The notes under the pieces were generated by a model, which saw only the letters and a program-made list of their open reading frames with translations, ran no database searches and was not told the origin of the DNA. DNA of 48,069 nt from assembly GCF_001283065.1 (NCBI RefSeq), contig NZ_CDMK01000002.1, positions 7,888-55,956 of the forward strand. Reading direction: 5' to 3'. Of this stretch, positions 15,845 to 25,479 are shown piece by piece; the stretch's first letter is position 1; every line of letters begins with the position of its first letter. The stretch comes from Helicobacter heilmannii. Its GTDB lineage: Bacteria > Campylobacterota > Campylobacteria > Campylobacterales > Helicobacteraceae. The position numbers were made by a program, and so were the translations under genes.

Positions 15845-16585
15845 CTAACAGCCCCCTAAAAAGTAGAAAATGTCTAAAAACTTGCGCGCCCTAGGCGACT
15901 TAGGGTTTTTAAAAAACTCCTCAGGGCTTGCCTGCTCCACAACCAAGCCCTCATCAAAGAACACCACCCTATGCGCCACTCTCCTAGCAAACTTCATTTC
16001 ATGTGTAACAATCACCATGCTCATCCCCTCACCGGCGAGCTCTAAAATCACCTCCAACACCTCTTTAACCATCTCAGGATCAAGACTAGCGGTGACTTCA
16101 TCAAAGAGCATGATCTCTGGTTGCATGCACAGCGCGCGCACAATGGCAACCCGTTGCTTTTGCCCCCCGCTAAGTTCCCTAGGATACGCCTGCATTTTAT
16201 GCTCCAACCCTACGCGCTTTAAAAGCGTGTGCGCCTGCTCTTTAACATCCTCTTTAGCGCGCTTTTGCACCTTCATAGGGGCAAGCAAGATATTTTGCAG
16301 CACGCTTAAATGGGGAAAGAGTTCGTAATTTTGAAACACCATGCCGATCTTTTGACGCACCCTACCCCAATCCTTGCTGTGTTCGATTTGCTCCCCATTA
16401 AAAATGATTTGCCCGCCATAAATCTCCTCCAAGCCATTCAAGCACCTTAAAAACGAGCTTTTACCACACCCGCTCGCCCCTAAAATCACCACCGCCTCCC
16501 CCTTTTCTAGGCCAAAATCAATGCCCTTCAAGACCTCGTGATCGCCGTAGCGTTTTTGTAAGTTCAGGGTTTGCAAGATCGCCAT
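15845..16585 (-). CDS. Amino-acid ABC transporter ATP-binding protein
   Basis: 246 aa ATPase of the polar amino-acid uptake (GlnQ/ArtP) family. Walker A is G36-A-S-G-C-G-K-S43, the signature is L138-S-G-G-Q142, Walker B is IMLFDE (158-163) and the switch histidine is H195. All are intact. It powers the two adjacent permeases. The ATG immediately follows the stop of the upstream permease gene, and 55 bases separate it from the binding-protein start. The C-terminus ends in an unusual short hydrophobic tail, YFLGGC. Confidence 0.95.
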   Translation of the reverse strand: MAILQTLNLQKRYGDHEVLKGIDFGLEKGEAVVILGASGCGKSSFLRCLNGLEEIYGGQIIFNGEQIEHSKDWGRVRQKIGMVFQNYELFPHLSVLQNILLAPMKVQKRAKEDVKEQAHTLLKRVGLEHKMQAYPRELSGGQKQRVAIVRALCMQPEIMLFDEVTASLDPEMVKEVLEVILELAGEGMSMVIVTHEMKFARRVAHRVVFFDEGLVVEQASPEEFFKNPKSPRARKFLDIFYFLGGC

Positions 16586-17266
16586 TTAACCTCGATTGCG
16601 CTGGAATTTCTTTTCCAAGTATTGACTAAGGCAGGATAGGGGGTAGCAGAGCGCAAAGTAAAGGGCAAAAATTAGCCCATAGACATAAAAACTCGCATGG
16701 GGCATATGGATTAAATTGACCTCTATGATCTGCTGCCCCACTTTGAGTAAGTCAATCGCCCCGATTAGAGAGATTAGGGCGGTGGTTTTGATCATCCTTG
16801 TGAAAAGATTCACGCTTGCGGGCAGTAGGGCTAGTAGGGCCTGGGGAAAGAGGATATAAAAAGTGGTTTGCAAGGGGTTTAGCCCCAAAGCAGCCGCGCT
16901 TTGGTTTTGGTGTTTAGAGATTGCGCTTAATGCCCCTCTGGTTAAATCCATCATCTCGGCTGCCCCCCACAGGCTAAAGACCACCACCCCGCCTGAAAAC
17001 GCCTCAATGTGTAGATTAAAGACAGAAGCCAAGCCAAAATATACGATGAAGAGCCATGCCAAGAGTGGCACGATGCGCATCGCCTCCAAATACACCCGAC
17101 ATGCCAGCCTAAACAAGTACCCCCCAAAAGCCATCACCACCCCCAAAGAGAGCCCCCCCACAATCGAAAAAAAGATAGAGATCAGAGCTAGGGCTAAAGT
17201 CGTGACCAGCCCCTCGCTCAAGCGGGCTAGGTTGTCGGCATTAAACAGCTGCAGTGCCTCTAGCAT
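16586..17266 (-). CDS. Amino-acid ABC transporter permease, second subunit
   Basis: 226 aa inner-membrane permease of the HisM/GlnP family, with about five hydrophobic helices. The ATPase-coupling EAA loop is visible around residue 145 (SAAALGLNPLQTTFYILFPQ). It probably forms a heterodimer with the upstream permease. Its start overlaps that gene by seven bases and its stop abuts the ATPase start, so all are translated from one message. Confidence 0.92.
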   Translation of the reverse strand: MLEALQLFNADNLARLSEGLVTTLALALISIFFSIVGGLSLGVVMAFGGYLFRLACRVYLEAMRIVPLLAWLFIVYFGLASVFNLHIEAFSGGVVVFSLWGAAEMMDLTRGALSAISKHQNQSAAALGLNPLQTTFYILFPQALLALLPASVNLFTRMIKTTALISLIGAIDLLKVGQQIIEVNLIHMPHASFYVYGLIFALYFALCYPLSCLSQYLEKKFQRNRG

Positions 17267-17943
17267 GTTTTTTGCTTATAGTGTTTTTCTAAGAGCACGA
17301 ACAACCCACTTAAGGGCAACAACACGACCAAATAAGAGAGCACCAATAAAATCAACGCCTCGTTTGTCTTGTAATAAATGCCAATCAAATCCTTCGCCAC
17401 AAACATCACATCCGCCAGTGCGATCGCGCTCACTACGGAGGTTTCTTTGAGTAGGAAAATCACATTCGCCCCAAGGGAGGGCAAAGAAATCGCCAAACTT
17501 TGGGGTAGCAAAATATAGCGCAAACTCTGCCATTTGCTTAAGCCTAAGCTCAACGCGCTTTCAAACTGCACCCGGCTTAAAGCCTTAAGCCCTAGTAAAA
17601 AACTCTCTGCCATATATGCCCCGCCTAAAAACACCACGCCCAGCACGGCGCAGGCAAGCGCGCTTAAAGAAAGCCCCACTTCGTGCAAGCCGTAATACAA
17701 AAAGAAAAGCTGAATGAGTAGAGGGGCGTTTCTGGCTAACTCGGTGTAGCCCTTGGCAAAGCCGCATAAAAAGCGGGGCTTAAAGAAGAGACAAAGAGCC
17801 ACTAAAAAACCTAAAAGGGTTGCCCCCAAAATGCCCAAAAAGGAAATCTCAAGAGTGAGGGCGAGGCCACGCCCAAAGAGGGGTAGGGCGTGGCGCACAA
17901 ACTGCCAATCTACATCCAAATCTTTAACCTTCCGCAAACTCAA
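17260..17943 (-). CDS. Amino-acid ABC transporter permease, first subunit
   Basis: 227 aa inner-membrane permease, first gene of the five-gene uptake operon. Helices span about 20-220, with an EAA loop near residue 130 (SALSLGLSKWQSLRYILLPQ). No ATG fits the N-terminus. A TTG at 17943 opens the frame, but a second TTG at 17919 has GGAAGG seven bases upstream and may be the true start. The ~50 bases before it hold only a weak CTCT/AGAG hairpin and no clear -10 box, so read-through from acnB is possible. Confidence 0.9.
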   Translation of the reverse strand: MSLRKVKDLDVDWQFVRHALPLFGRGLALTLEISFLGILGATLLGFLVALCLFFKPRFLCGFAKGYTELARNAPLLIQLFFLYYGLHEVGLSLSALACAVLGVVFLGGAYMAESFLLGLKALSRVQFESALSLGLSKWQSLRYILLPQSLAISLPSLGANVIFLLKETSVVSAIALADVMFVAKDLIGIYYKTNEALILLVLSYLVVLLPLSGLFVLLEKHYKQKTC

Positions 17944-17996
17944 AGTCTGCTAAAAGGCTCTATCTTAGAGAAATAAGCTAAGGGTTGGCTTAAAAC

Positions 17997-20552
17997 CTAA
18001 AGTGCCATTTTTTCCATCAAGTGGAAATTCATATAGCGATAAATCTCCTCTTTGCGTGCTTCTAGCTTGGAAGCCACCAAGTCTAAATACTCTTTGGGTG
18101 TGGGGATTTTGCCCAAGAGCGCACACACTGCCCCCAGCTCCGCACTACCCAAATACACTTGCGCACCCTTGCCCATGCGGTTGTCAAAATTGCGCGTAGA
18201 AGTGGAAAAGACCACGGCATTATCACGCACCCTTGCTTGATTACCCATACACAAGCTACAGCCCGGTACCTCTGTGCGCGCTCCAGCGGCCCCAAAAATG
18301 GCAAAATACCCCTCTTTAATGAGCTCTTGCTCGTCCATTTTAGTGGGAGGTACCACCCAAAGCCGTACAGGTGACGCGCCCGCCCCCTTGACAATCTCCC
18401 CAAAGGCTCTAAAATGCCCAATATTGGTCATGCAACTGCCAATAAAGACTTCATCGATTTTTTGGGGGCGTTTGGGGTTGGCTAAAACCTCGCTCAAAGT
18501 CGCGACATCGTCCGGATCATTAGGGCAGGCTAAGATGGGTTCTTTGACTTGGTTAAGATCGATTTCAATCACCGCGGCGTATTCAGCATTTGCATCGGGT
18601 TCTAGCAAAACAGGGTTATCAATCCACGCTTGCATTTTTTGCGCCCGCCTTTTGAGGGTGTCCTTGTGTTCGTAACCGCTCTCGATCATCTGCTCGATAA
18701 GCTTAATATTAGAGCTCAAATACTCAATGATGGGCTCTTTATTGAGGCGCACAGTGCAAGCGGCCGCACTCCTCTCCGCGCTCGCATCGCTGAACTCAAA
18801 AGCTTGCTCAATCTTGATATTGCCCAAGCCCTCAATCTCTAAAATCCGCCCATTAAAGATATTTTTCTTGCCCTTTTTCTCCACAGTGAGTAAGCCCTGC
18901 TTAATGGCATAGTAGGGAATGGCATTGACCAAGTCCCTTAAAGTGATCCCGGGCTGCATCTGCCCTTTAAAACGCACCAGCACGGATTGGGGCATATTCA
19001 AGGGCATAGTCCCCGTAACCGCAGCAAAGGCCACAAGCCCACTACCCGCAGGAAAGCTAATGCCGATGGGAAAACGCGTATGGCTATCCCCACCCGTGCC
19101 TAGAGTATCCGGCAGTCCCATGCGATTAAGCCATGAATGAATAATCCCATCTTTGGGTTTGAGTGCCACCCCCTTGCGGCTGGTAAAAAACGCGGGTAAG
19201 CTGGCATGCAGATTAATATCAGAGGGCTTAGGATAGGCAGCGGTGTGGCAGAAAGATTGCAAGACAAAATCGGCTTCAAAGCTAAGGCTTGCAAGCTCCT
19301 TGATCTCATCACGTGTCATCGCCCCGGTGGTGTCTTGACTGCCCACAGTAGTCGTAATGGGTTCGCAGTAAGTCCCGGGGCGCACACCCTCTAGACCGCA
19401 CGCACGGCCGACCATTTTTTGCGCTAAAGTGTAGCCTTTGTGGCTATCAAGGGGTTGCTTCGGGCTGGCAAAGACTTCTGAGGGGCCTAGCCCTAAGAAT
19501 TTGCGCGCTTTGTTGGTAAGCCCGCGCCCAATGATTAAAGCGATGCGCCCCCCGGCGCGGTATTCATCCGCTAGTGTGGTGGGTTCTAAATTAAAGCGGC
19601 TCACCACCTGCCCTTGCTTGCGAATTTCACCCTTGTAAGGATAGACTTGGATAATGTCGCCATCGTGTAAATCTTTCACATCAGCCACAAGGGGCAGAGC
19701 ACCGCTATCTTCACAGGTAGCAAAGAAAATAGGCGCGATCACTCCGCCGATCACCACACCCCCTGTGCGCTTATTGGGCACATAAGGAATATCTGAACCA
19801 AAATGCCACATGATAGAGTTGGTCGCGCTCTTGCGCGAGCTGCCCGTGCCCACCACATCGCCCACATACACCACTGGCACGCCCTTAGACTTGATACTAG
19901 CTAACCTCTCTTGGTAATTCTCTATACGGTTTTTAAGCATGGCGTTAGCGTGTAGGGGGATGTCGCTGCGCGTAAAGGCATCGCTAGCAGGGCTCAAATC
20001 ATCCGTATTGGTTTCGCCATCAATTTTTAACACACACAGCTCTAATTTTTCAGGCAAAGCGGGTTTATTCAAAAACCATTCAGCGTTCGCCCACGACTCT
20101 AAAACCTCTTTGGCTAGAGCATTGCTCTTGCTTAAATTGGCGATCGTTTCAAAAGAGTTATAGACCAAGAGCGTGGACTTTAACGCCTTGCACGCCTCTT
20201 TAGCGACCTCTGTATCCGTGCTTTGCAGGGCTTCTATCAAGGGCGCGACATTGTAACCGCCTAGCATTGTGCCCAAATAGTGCACCGCCTCTAGGGGGCT
20301 CAAATGCGCGCATGTACATTTTTTAAGCGCGATTTTGCCAAGAAACTCTGCCTTGACCTGCGCGCCCTCATCCACCCCGGGGCTCACTCTATGAATCAGC
20401 AAGTCTTTCACAAAAGCGCATTCCTCGTTGTTTTTGGAGTGCATCAACATCTCCACCACACCTTGGACTTGTTTGGCACTTAGGGGCACGGGGGGGATAT
20501 TTTCTTGTACCCGCTCTTGCAGGGCTGCTTGGTATTCTTGTAAAAAATCCAT
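17997..20552 (-). CDS. acnB: Aconitate hydratase B
   Basis: 851 aa aconitase B, which isomerises citrate and isocitrate in the TCA cycle; HP0779-like and of normal length. An N-terminal HEAT-like domain is followed by the swivel and core domains. The [4Fe-4S] ligands C707, C765 and C768 are present in the contexts GSCMTNIGH and PGCSLCMGN. The frame extends upstream, but the ATG at 20552 follows AAGGAG and starts [11 protein letters not shown] like other AcnB proteins. An AT-rich divergent promoter region with overlapping TATAAT/TATATA boxes near 20580-20587 separates it from mqnA. Confidence 0.96.
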   Translation of the reverse strand: MDFLQEYQAALQERVQENIPPVPLSAKQVQGVVEMLMHSKNNEECAFVKDLLIHRVSPGVDEGAQVKAEFLGKIALKKCTCAHLSPLEAVHYLGTMLGGYNVAPLIEALQSTDTEVAKEACKALKSTLLVYNSFETIANLSKSNALAKEVLESWANAEWFLNKPALPEKLELCVLKIDGETNTDDLSPASDAFTRSDIPLHANAMLKNRIENYQERLASIKSKGVPVVYVGDVVGTGSSRKSATNSIMWHFGSDIPYVPNKRTGGVVIGGVIAPIFFATCEDSGALPLVADVKDLHDGDIIQVYPYKGEIRKQGQVVSRFNLEPTTLADEYRAGGRIALIIGRGLTNKARKFLGLGPSEVFASPKQPLDSHKGYTLAQKMVGRACGLEGVRPGTYCEPITTTVGSQDTTGAMTRDEIKELASLSFEADFVLQSFCHTAAYPKPSDINLHASLPAFFTSRKGVALKPKDGIIHSWLNRMGLPDTLGTGGDSHTRFPIGISFPAGSGLVAFAAVTGTMPLNMPQSVLVRFKGQMQPGITLRDLVNAIPYYAIKQGLLTVEKKGKKNIFNGRILEIEGLGNIKIEQAFEFSDASAERSAAACTVRLNKEPIIEYLSSNIKLIEQMIESGYEHKDTLKRRAQKMQAWIDNPVLLEPDANAEYAAVIEIDLNQVKEPILACPNDPDDVATLSEVLANPKRPQKIDEVFIGSCMTNIGHFRAFGEIVKGAGASPVRLWVVPPTKMDEQELIKEGYFAIFGAAGARTEVPGCSLCMGNQARVRDNAVVFSTSTRNFDNRMGKGAQVYLGSAELGAVCALLGKIPTPKEYLDLVASKLEARKEEIYRYMNFHLMEKMAL

Positions 20553-20661
20553 GAAACTCCTTTGGATAGTGTTTTTGAGTATATAATAACTTCTATAAAT
20601 TTTTGACCCCACAAAGTCTATGTTGTGGCTTGGCGGGCTAGATTGTGTAAAAAGGTTTGGC

Positions 20662-21354
20662 ATGCGCTTTGGTAAAATCGATTATTTAAACCTCCTGCCC
20701 TTTGATATTTTCATCAAGGGCTACCCAACTCCCTCGACTTTTAAACAATTTCTAAACCACAGAAAGACCTACCCGGCAAGGCTGAATAAAGATTTTCTCT
20801 TACGGCGCATCGATGCGGGCTTCATCTCCTCCATTGCCGGCTATGCCTCTTGGCGTAAAAAACAAGTTACTCCCTGCGCCATCATTGGCAATAAAAAAGT
20901 GCTCAGCGTGCTGGTGGTACTCAAAGAGGCGGGCTTTGACACGCAATCGGCGACTTCTAATGCCCTATGCCTTGTTTTGGGGATTAAGGGGCAGGTTTTA
21001 ATCGGGGATAAAGCCCTGCGTTTTTATCACCAGCCACAGCCCAAGCCCGACTTCGTGGATTTAGCCTCGTTGTGGTATGAGCGCACCCAGTTGCCCTTTG
21101 TTTTTGGGCGTTTTTGCTACCAAGCACACGGGGCGTTCTACCAACAAATGGCAAAAGCTTTTTACAAAAGATCTATGAAAATCCCCCACTACATCCTAGA
21201 GCAAAGAGCCAAGCAAAGCGGGCTTAATCGGGCGCAAATTCTGCACTATCTCAAACACATTTTATATCGGGTGCACCCCAAAGAAGAGTTTTCTTTGCGT
21301 TGTTTTTACCGCCAAGTGCGCCTAAAACGCGCCCCCAGACCTAGACGCTTTTAG
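20662..21354 (+). CDS. mqnA: Chorismate dehydratase, futalosine menaquinone pathway
   Basis: 230 aa MqnA-family protein (periplasmic-binding-protein-like fold). It dehydrates chorismate to 3-[(1-carboxyvinyl)oxy]benzoate, the first step of the futalosine route to menaquinone that Helicobacter uses instead of the Men pathway. The start [15 protein letters not shown] and the '[10 protein letters not shown]' segment are typical. The ATG at 20662 has AAGG seven bases upstream; the open frame before it is not protein-like. A TATAAT at 20582-20587 may drive it. The last 14 bases overlap the convergent membrane-protein gene. Confidence 0.87.
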   Translation: MRFGKIDYLNLLPFDIFIKGYPTPSTFKQFLNHRKTYPARLNKDFLLRRIDAGFISSIAGYASWRKKQVTPCAIIGNKKVLSVLVVLKEAGFDTQSATSNALCLVLGIKGQVLIGDKALRFYHQPQPKPDFVDLASLWYERTQLPFVFGRFCYQAHGAFYQQMAKAFYKRSMKIPHYILEQRAKQSGLNRAQILHYLKHILYRVHPKEEFSLRCFYRQVRLKRAPRPRRF

Positions 21355-22090
21355 GGCGTAGCATCCACTCAGCAAGCCAGCTTAAAACCCCCAGCACATA
21401 AAAGCTTAGGCGGGCTTCGTTGAAACGCTCGACCTGAAAGAGCGTGGGTGCACTGAGTAAAAAGATTAAAATCCCCGCCCCCAAGACCCATAAATTCGTG
21501 TATTCGTAAAGCCCAAAATAATGGGGACACTGAGAGAGCACGAACAGCAAGCCCGCAAGCCACAGACAAAAGAGCGCAAAATCCCCGCAGGTAAGCCAGT
21601 TTAGTGTCAATAGGTAGCTTTGCAAACTGGAGGCAAAGAGAAAAAATAAACAGGTGTTGAGCGAGGGAGCAAAAAAAAGCAAAGATCGCGCTGTCTGGCT
21701 GTCTTGCCACTTGAGTAAGAAACGCCCCAGTCCTAATACCCCAAAGGTAATGAAAAAGAATAAGGAGAGTAAAAAACCTTCAAGCGGGCTAGGGCTTGGG
21801 GGGTGTAAGCACAGACCAATAAAAAGTGCGCCACTGGCTAGGGCTATGAATTTAGCGCGGACATGCTCCTCTTTGTGCCACAAAGAGCGCAGTAGATATA
21901 CCAAGGAGAGCGCAGCCCCGCATAAATAAAACCCCCAAATTAAGGGTCTGTAAAAGCCCTTGTTTAAAATGCTAAAAAATTGTGCGAACGAGTGACTAAA
22001 GCTTGTGCTAAGCAGGGCTAAAGCCGTGATCACAAAGAGCACAAAAAAGAGCGAGGAGAGCAGCATTTGGCAGCGAGTGGGTTTATACAT
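21341..22090 (-). CDS. Integral membrane protein of unknown function
   Basis: 249 aa, with about seven or eight hydrophobic helices and no recognised motif. Its position directly after amiA matches an uncharacterised membrane protein next to amiA in H. pylori (HP0771-like). The ATG overlaps the amiA stop by one base (TGATG), so it is translationally coupled to the cell-wall amidase. A role in envelope assembly is only guilt by association. Confidence 0.75.
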   Translation of the reverse strand: MYKPTRCQMLLSSLFFVLFVITALALLSTSFSHSFAQFFSILNKGFYRPLIWGFYLCGAALSLVYLLRSLWHKEEHVRAKFIALASGALFIGLCLHPPSPSPLEGFLLSLFFFITFGVLGLGRFLLKWQDSQTARSLLFFAPSLNTCLFFLFASSLQSYLLTLNWLTCGDFALFCLWLAGLLFVLSQCPHYFGLYEYTNLWVLGAGILIFLLSAPTLFQVERFNEARLSFYVLGVLSWLAEWMLRPKSV

Positions 22091-23163
22091 CAGTAGTTTT
22101 TGCTAATGAAACTTTGCACACCATCGGCAATCCCCTGGGCGAGCCATTGCTCATAGCGTTTGTCTTGGATGCGCTTGGATTCTTTGGGGTTGGAGTTGTA
22201 GCCAATCTCAATCAAAATAGATGGCATGAGTGCCCCTGCCAGCACCCAAAAGGGCCCCTCTCTAACGCCCCCATCCACCACGCCCTTATAATGTTGCCGC
22301 AATTTATTCAATATCCCAAACTGCACATCAATGGCAAGTTTATTAGAGATGATGAGCCGTTGGGAATTAAGGGAGTTTAAGAAAGAAAGTTTGGAGAAAT
22401 AATCCATGACTTTGACATCGTCTTGGTTTTCTTGCTCGGCGACCTTGCGCGCCCGCTCACTCCTAGCGGTGGAGAGAAAATAGGTTTCGATGCCCTCGGG
22501 GTTAGTGGGGGCACTCTTGGGGATCGAATTGGCGTGTATAGAGATAAACAAGTCGGCGTTTTTGTTGTTGGCAAATTCAGTGCGGGCTTTCAGGCTGATA
22601 TACACATCTTTTTTACGCGTCATATAAACCTTATAACCCCGTTTAATCAATTCTTGTTGTAAGTCCTTAGCTACGGCAAGCACAATGCGTTTTTCACAAA
22701 CATGATTTACCCCCAGTGCCCCGCAGTCATGTCCGCCATGCCCGGGATCGATCACCACCTTAAACTGTTTCAACTCCTTGGGGTTAGGCTCTAAAATCCG
22801 TACATTTTGGCGCACTAAAGGGTGGGTTTGGATGAAGATATATAAATGGTTGTGGGCGATTTTATAACTGTAAGTGGTGTTCTTGTTCCAAGTGATCCAA
22901 ATTCGCGTGGTTTTATGGTAGTGGGCGATTTTAACAGTACTCCTGTTAGCGAAGTGGTAGCGTCTAGGTGGGGGCTGAAGCTGGGCTTGCACCCGTAACA
23001 AGGCCTTAAAATGAGCAAGACGGGTTTCTTGCACCGCATGGCGGTTGATGGGCTTGTTGAAGGTGATGCGAAACGAGCTCACTCCAAAAGGCACGACATC
23101 GACGATTTTAAGCTCATGGGCACCTAGGGTGCAGACAAAAAGGCAAAGGAAAAGGAAGCGCAC
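22090..23163 (-). CDS. amiA: N-acetylmuramoyl-L-alanine amidase
   Basis: 357 aa periplasmic amidase that cleaves the peptide stem from muramic acid during cell separation; AmiA of H. pylori also affects the coccoid transition. The order is signal peptide (about 1-15), N-terminal AMIN-like beta domain (about 16-120), then Amidase_3. Zinc ligands H142 (PGHGGHD), E157 and H210 (ISIHAN), and catalytic E319 (LIEIGYNSN), are all present. The start is GTG at 23163, with AAGG six bases upstream. It sits between fabX and the membrane protein. Confidence 0.94.
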   Translation of the reverse strand: MRFLFLCLFVCTLGAHELKIVDVVPFGVSSFRITFNKPINRHAVQETRLAHFKALLRVQAQLQPPPRRYHFANRSTVKIAHYHKTTRIWITWNKNTTYSYKIAHNHLYIFIQTHPLVRQNVRILEPNPKELKQFKVVIDPGHGGHDCGALGVNHVCEKRIVLAVAKDLQQELIKRGYKVYMTRKKDVYISLKARTEFANNKNADLFISIHANSIPKSAPTNPEGIETYFLSTARSERARKVAEQENQDDVKVMDYFSKLSFLNSLNSQRLIISNKLAIDVQFGILNKLRQHYKGVVDGGVREGPFWVLAGALMPSILIEIGYNSNPKESKRIQDKRYEQWLAQGIADGVQSFISKNY

Positions 23164-23165
23164 CT

Positions 23166-24257
23166 TTAGCCTTGGATCAACTCTTGCACCAGCTCATGGA
23201 CACTGATGATTTTATCGATGCGGTATCCATTGGCCCCCGTGAAATACAGTCCCTCGGCGCGGTTGCCCTGATGGGCGCGCCCGAGCCCATCGGCGATGCA
23301 ATAACCCACCTTGCGCGCCTCTTCCCCTCGATTGCAAGGGCTCACGCAATTGCTCACGCAGGCGATTTTAGGGGCGTTGCCCTCTTTAATGCGCTCTAAA
23401 ACGCCTGTGTTGATGGCTCTGGCCGGATAGCCCACGGGAGATTTCACCAATAAAATGTCCTCTTTTTTCAAGGCGGGCAAAATCTCGGCGTAAGCTTTAG
23501 CATCGCACTCTTTCGTGCCTAAAAATCTAGTCGCCATTTGTACCCCGCTCGCCCCAAGACTTAGCATGGTGTCTATGTCCTTTCTATCCCAAATGCCCCC
23601 CGCGGCGATGATGGGGATGTCCCCCCACTCTTTAGCCGCCTCCACAATGCCTGGGACCAAATTTTCTAGCTGAAACTCTTCTTTAAAACAATCTTCGTAT
23701 TTAAAGCCCTGATGTCCGCCGCTCAAAGGCCCTTCTACAATCACGGCATCGGGGACTTTCTTATAGCGCGCGCTCCAGCGCTTGCAGATGATCTGCAAAG
23801 CTTTGATGGAGGAGATGATGGGGATTAAAGCGACATTAGGAAAGTCTTTGGTAAATTCGGGCATGTTGGTGGGCAACCCTGCGCCGGTGATGATGACATT
23901 AGCCCCTGCTTCGCAAGCGTCCCTTACAACCCGCCCGTATTCGTTGATGGCGTGTAGGATATTTGCACCCAAGGGCTTAGAGCCACAGATTTTACGGGCG
24001 TTTTTAAAAATTTCATTCAGGGCCTGCTTGGAGTAGAAGTTCAAGGCTTCAAAGGGTTTTTTGGCGATGATTTTCTCCACAAAACGCATGTTCTTGTAAT
24101 AGCCTGTGCCCACCGCTGAGATCACGCCTAAAACGCCCTCTTTGGCGGCACTGCCGGCTAATTCGTCCCAACTAATCCCCACGCCCATGCCCCCTTGAAA
24201 TATGGGGTATTGGATGGTATGCTTACCGATTTTGAGCGGTTTTAATGTGGAAATCAT
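23166..24257 (-). CDS. fabX: FabX-type fatty-acid dehydrogenase/isomerase (nitronate monooxygenase fold)
   Basis: 363 aa FMN TIM-barrel protein of the nitronate monooxygenase/FabK superfamily. In H. pylori the equivalent gene (HP0773) encodes FabX, which makes the double bond for unsaturated fatty acids by oxidising and isomerising a C10 acyl-ACP, with a [4Fe-4S] cluster. Here the catalytic histidine is H182 in GPLSGGHQGF. A cysteine cluster C300-x3-C304-x3-C308-x11-C320 fits the cluster ligands. The N-terminal QGGMGVGIS binds flavin phosphate in this family. A generic '2-nitropropane dioxygenase' label would miss its lipid role. Confidence 0.9.
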   Translation of the reverse strand: MISTLKPLKIGKHTIQYPIFQGGMGVGISWDELAGSAAKEGVLGVISAVGTGYYKNMRFVEKIIAKKPFEALNFYSKQALNEIFKNARKICGSKPLGANILHAINEYGRVVRDACEAGANVIITGAGLPTNMPEFTKDFPNVALIPIISSIKALQIICKRWSARYKKVPDAVIVEGPLSGGHQGFKYEDCFKEEFQLENLVPGIVEAAKEWGDIPIIAAGGIWDRKDIDTMLSLGASGVQMATRFLGTKECDAKAYAEILPALKKEDILLVKSPVGYPARAINTGVLERIKEGNAPKIACVSNCVSPCNRGEEARKVGYCIADGLGRAHQGNRAEGLYFTGANGYRIDKIISVHELVQELIQG

Positions 24258-24267
24258 GTGTCCTGCT

Positions 24268-25470
24268 TTAGTGGATGATGGCTTTTAAAAATTTGCGCTT
24301 GCCCACTTGCACCACATAAGTGCCCGGGGCAAAGCAAAATTGTTCGTCTAAGAGCACTTCTTGGTCGATCTTCACGCCCCCCGCCTTGATGTCGCGCCTA
24401 GCCTGGGAGGTAGAGGGGCTTAAACCCGCCTCTTTGAGCACTTGGGCGATCCAAACCCCCGCGCTAAACTCCATTTGCGCCAAATCGCTAGGGATTTGCT
24501 TTTGGCTAAAGATCAAGTCAAAGGTGGCTTTAGCTTCGTTGGCTAATTCTGTAGAGTGCAGACGGGCGGTGATCTCTAGGGCTAAATCCTCTTTCACCGC
24601 TTTGGGGTGCAAATCCCTTTTTTCTACACCACTTTTAAGCGCGGCAATTTGGGCACTTGTTTTACTGCTTAAGAGCTCATAGTAACGCCACATGAGGGTA
24701 TCGCTGATGCTTAAAAGTTTGGCATACATGCTCTTTGGCTCTTCGCTCACGCCGATATAGTTGCCTAAACTCTTACTCATCTTAGCTACCCCATCCAAGC
24801 CCTCCAAAAGGGGCATGGTCAGCACGCCCTGCTCTTTAGAGAGCCCATACGCCCTTTGTAAGAACCGCCCCACGAGCAAGTTAAACTTTTGGTCATTGCC
24901 CCCCAGCTCAATGTCGCACTGCAGTGCCACCGAGTCGTAACCTTGTAAAAGCGGATACATAAACTCAACCATGCTGATGGGCTTTTTCTCTTTGTGGCGT
25001 TTCTCAAAATCATCTCTTTCTAGCATTCTAGCCACTGAGAATTTAGAAGTCAATACCAGCAAGCCCTCCGCGCCCAGCGGGCGCAGCCACTTGGAATTGA
25101 AACACACATCGGTTAAGGCGGGGTCTAGGATTTTAAATACCTGCTGTTTATAGGTTTTGGCGTTTTGCAACACTTCCTCAAAGCTTAAAATTTTGCGCGT
25201 TTCGCTCTTGCCGCTGGGATCGCCGATGGTGGCGGTGAAGTCCCCAATCACAAACTGCACCCTTGCGCCGTGTTTTTGCAAGGTGGCGAGCTTGTTTAAA
25301 AGCACGGCATGCCCTAGGTGCAAATCGGGAGCGGTAGGATCAAAGCCCGCCTTGGCACTAAAACGCTCTCCGGTGGCATAAAACTTCTCCACGAGACTTT
25401 GCAGATACTCCAAACCGATGCACTCGCTCATGCCTCTTGTAATATCTGACATTGCTTCTGTAACGCTCAT
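24268..25470 (-). CDS. tyrS: Tyrosyl-tRNA synthetase
   Basis: 400 aa class I aminoacyl-tRNA synthetase charging tRNA-Tyr. The HIGH motif is HLGH (51-54), and KMSKS lies at 230-234. GGNDQKFN is the tyrosine/ATP pocket region, and the C-terminal ~65 residues form an S4 RNA-binding domain. An in-frame ATG at 25476 is also possible, but AAAGG lies six bases before the ATG at 25470 and directly abuts the earlier one. The spoT stop is ten bases upstream. Confidence 0.95.
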   Translation of the reverse strand: MSVTEAMSDITRGMSECIGLEYLQSLVEKFYATGERFSAKAGFDPTAPDLHLGHAVLLNKLATLQKHGARVQFVIGDFTATIGDPSGKSETRKILSFEEVLQNAKTYKQQVFKILDPALTDVCFNSKWLRPLGAEGLLVLTSKFSVARMLERDDFEKRHKEKKPISMVEFMYPLLQGYDSVALQCDIELGGNDQKFNLLVGRFLQRAYGLSKEQGVLTMPLLEGLDGVAKMSKSLGNYIGVSEEPKSMYAKLLSISDTLMWRYYELLSSKTSAQIAALKSGVEKRDLHPKAVKEDLALEITARLHSTELANEAKATFDLIFSQKQIPSDLAQMEFSAGVWIAQVLKEAGLSPSTSQARRDIKAGGVKIDQEVLLDEQFCFAPGTYVVQVGKRKFLKAIIH

Positions 25471-25479
25471 ATCCATCCT

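Noticed and set aside
16863-17450. 195-codon plus-strand frame opposite the permease genes
   Set aside because: Antisense to two clear permeases; Lys/Thr/Pro-rich as expected of a reversed hydrophobic gene.
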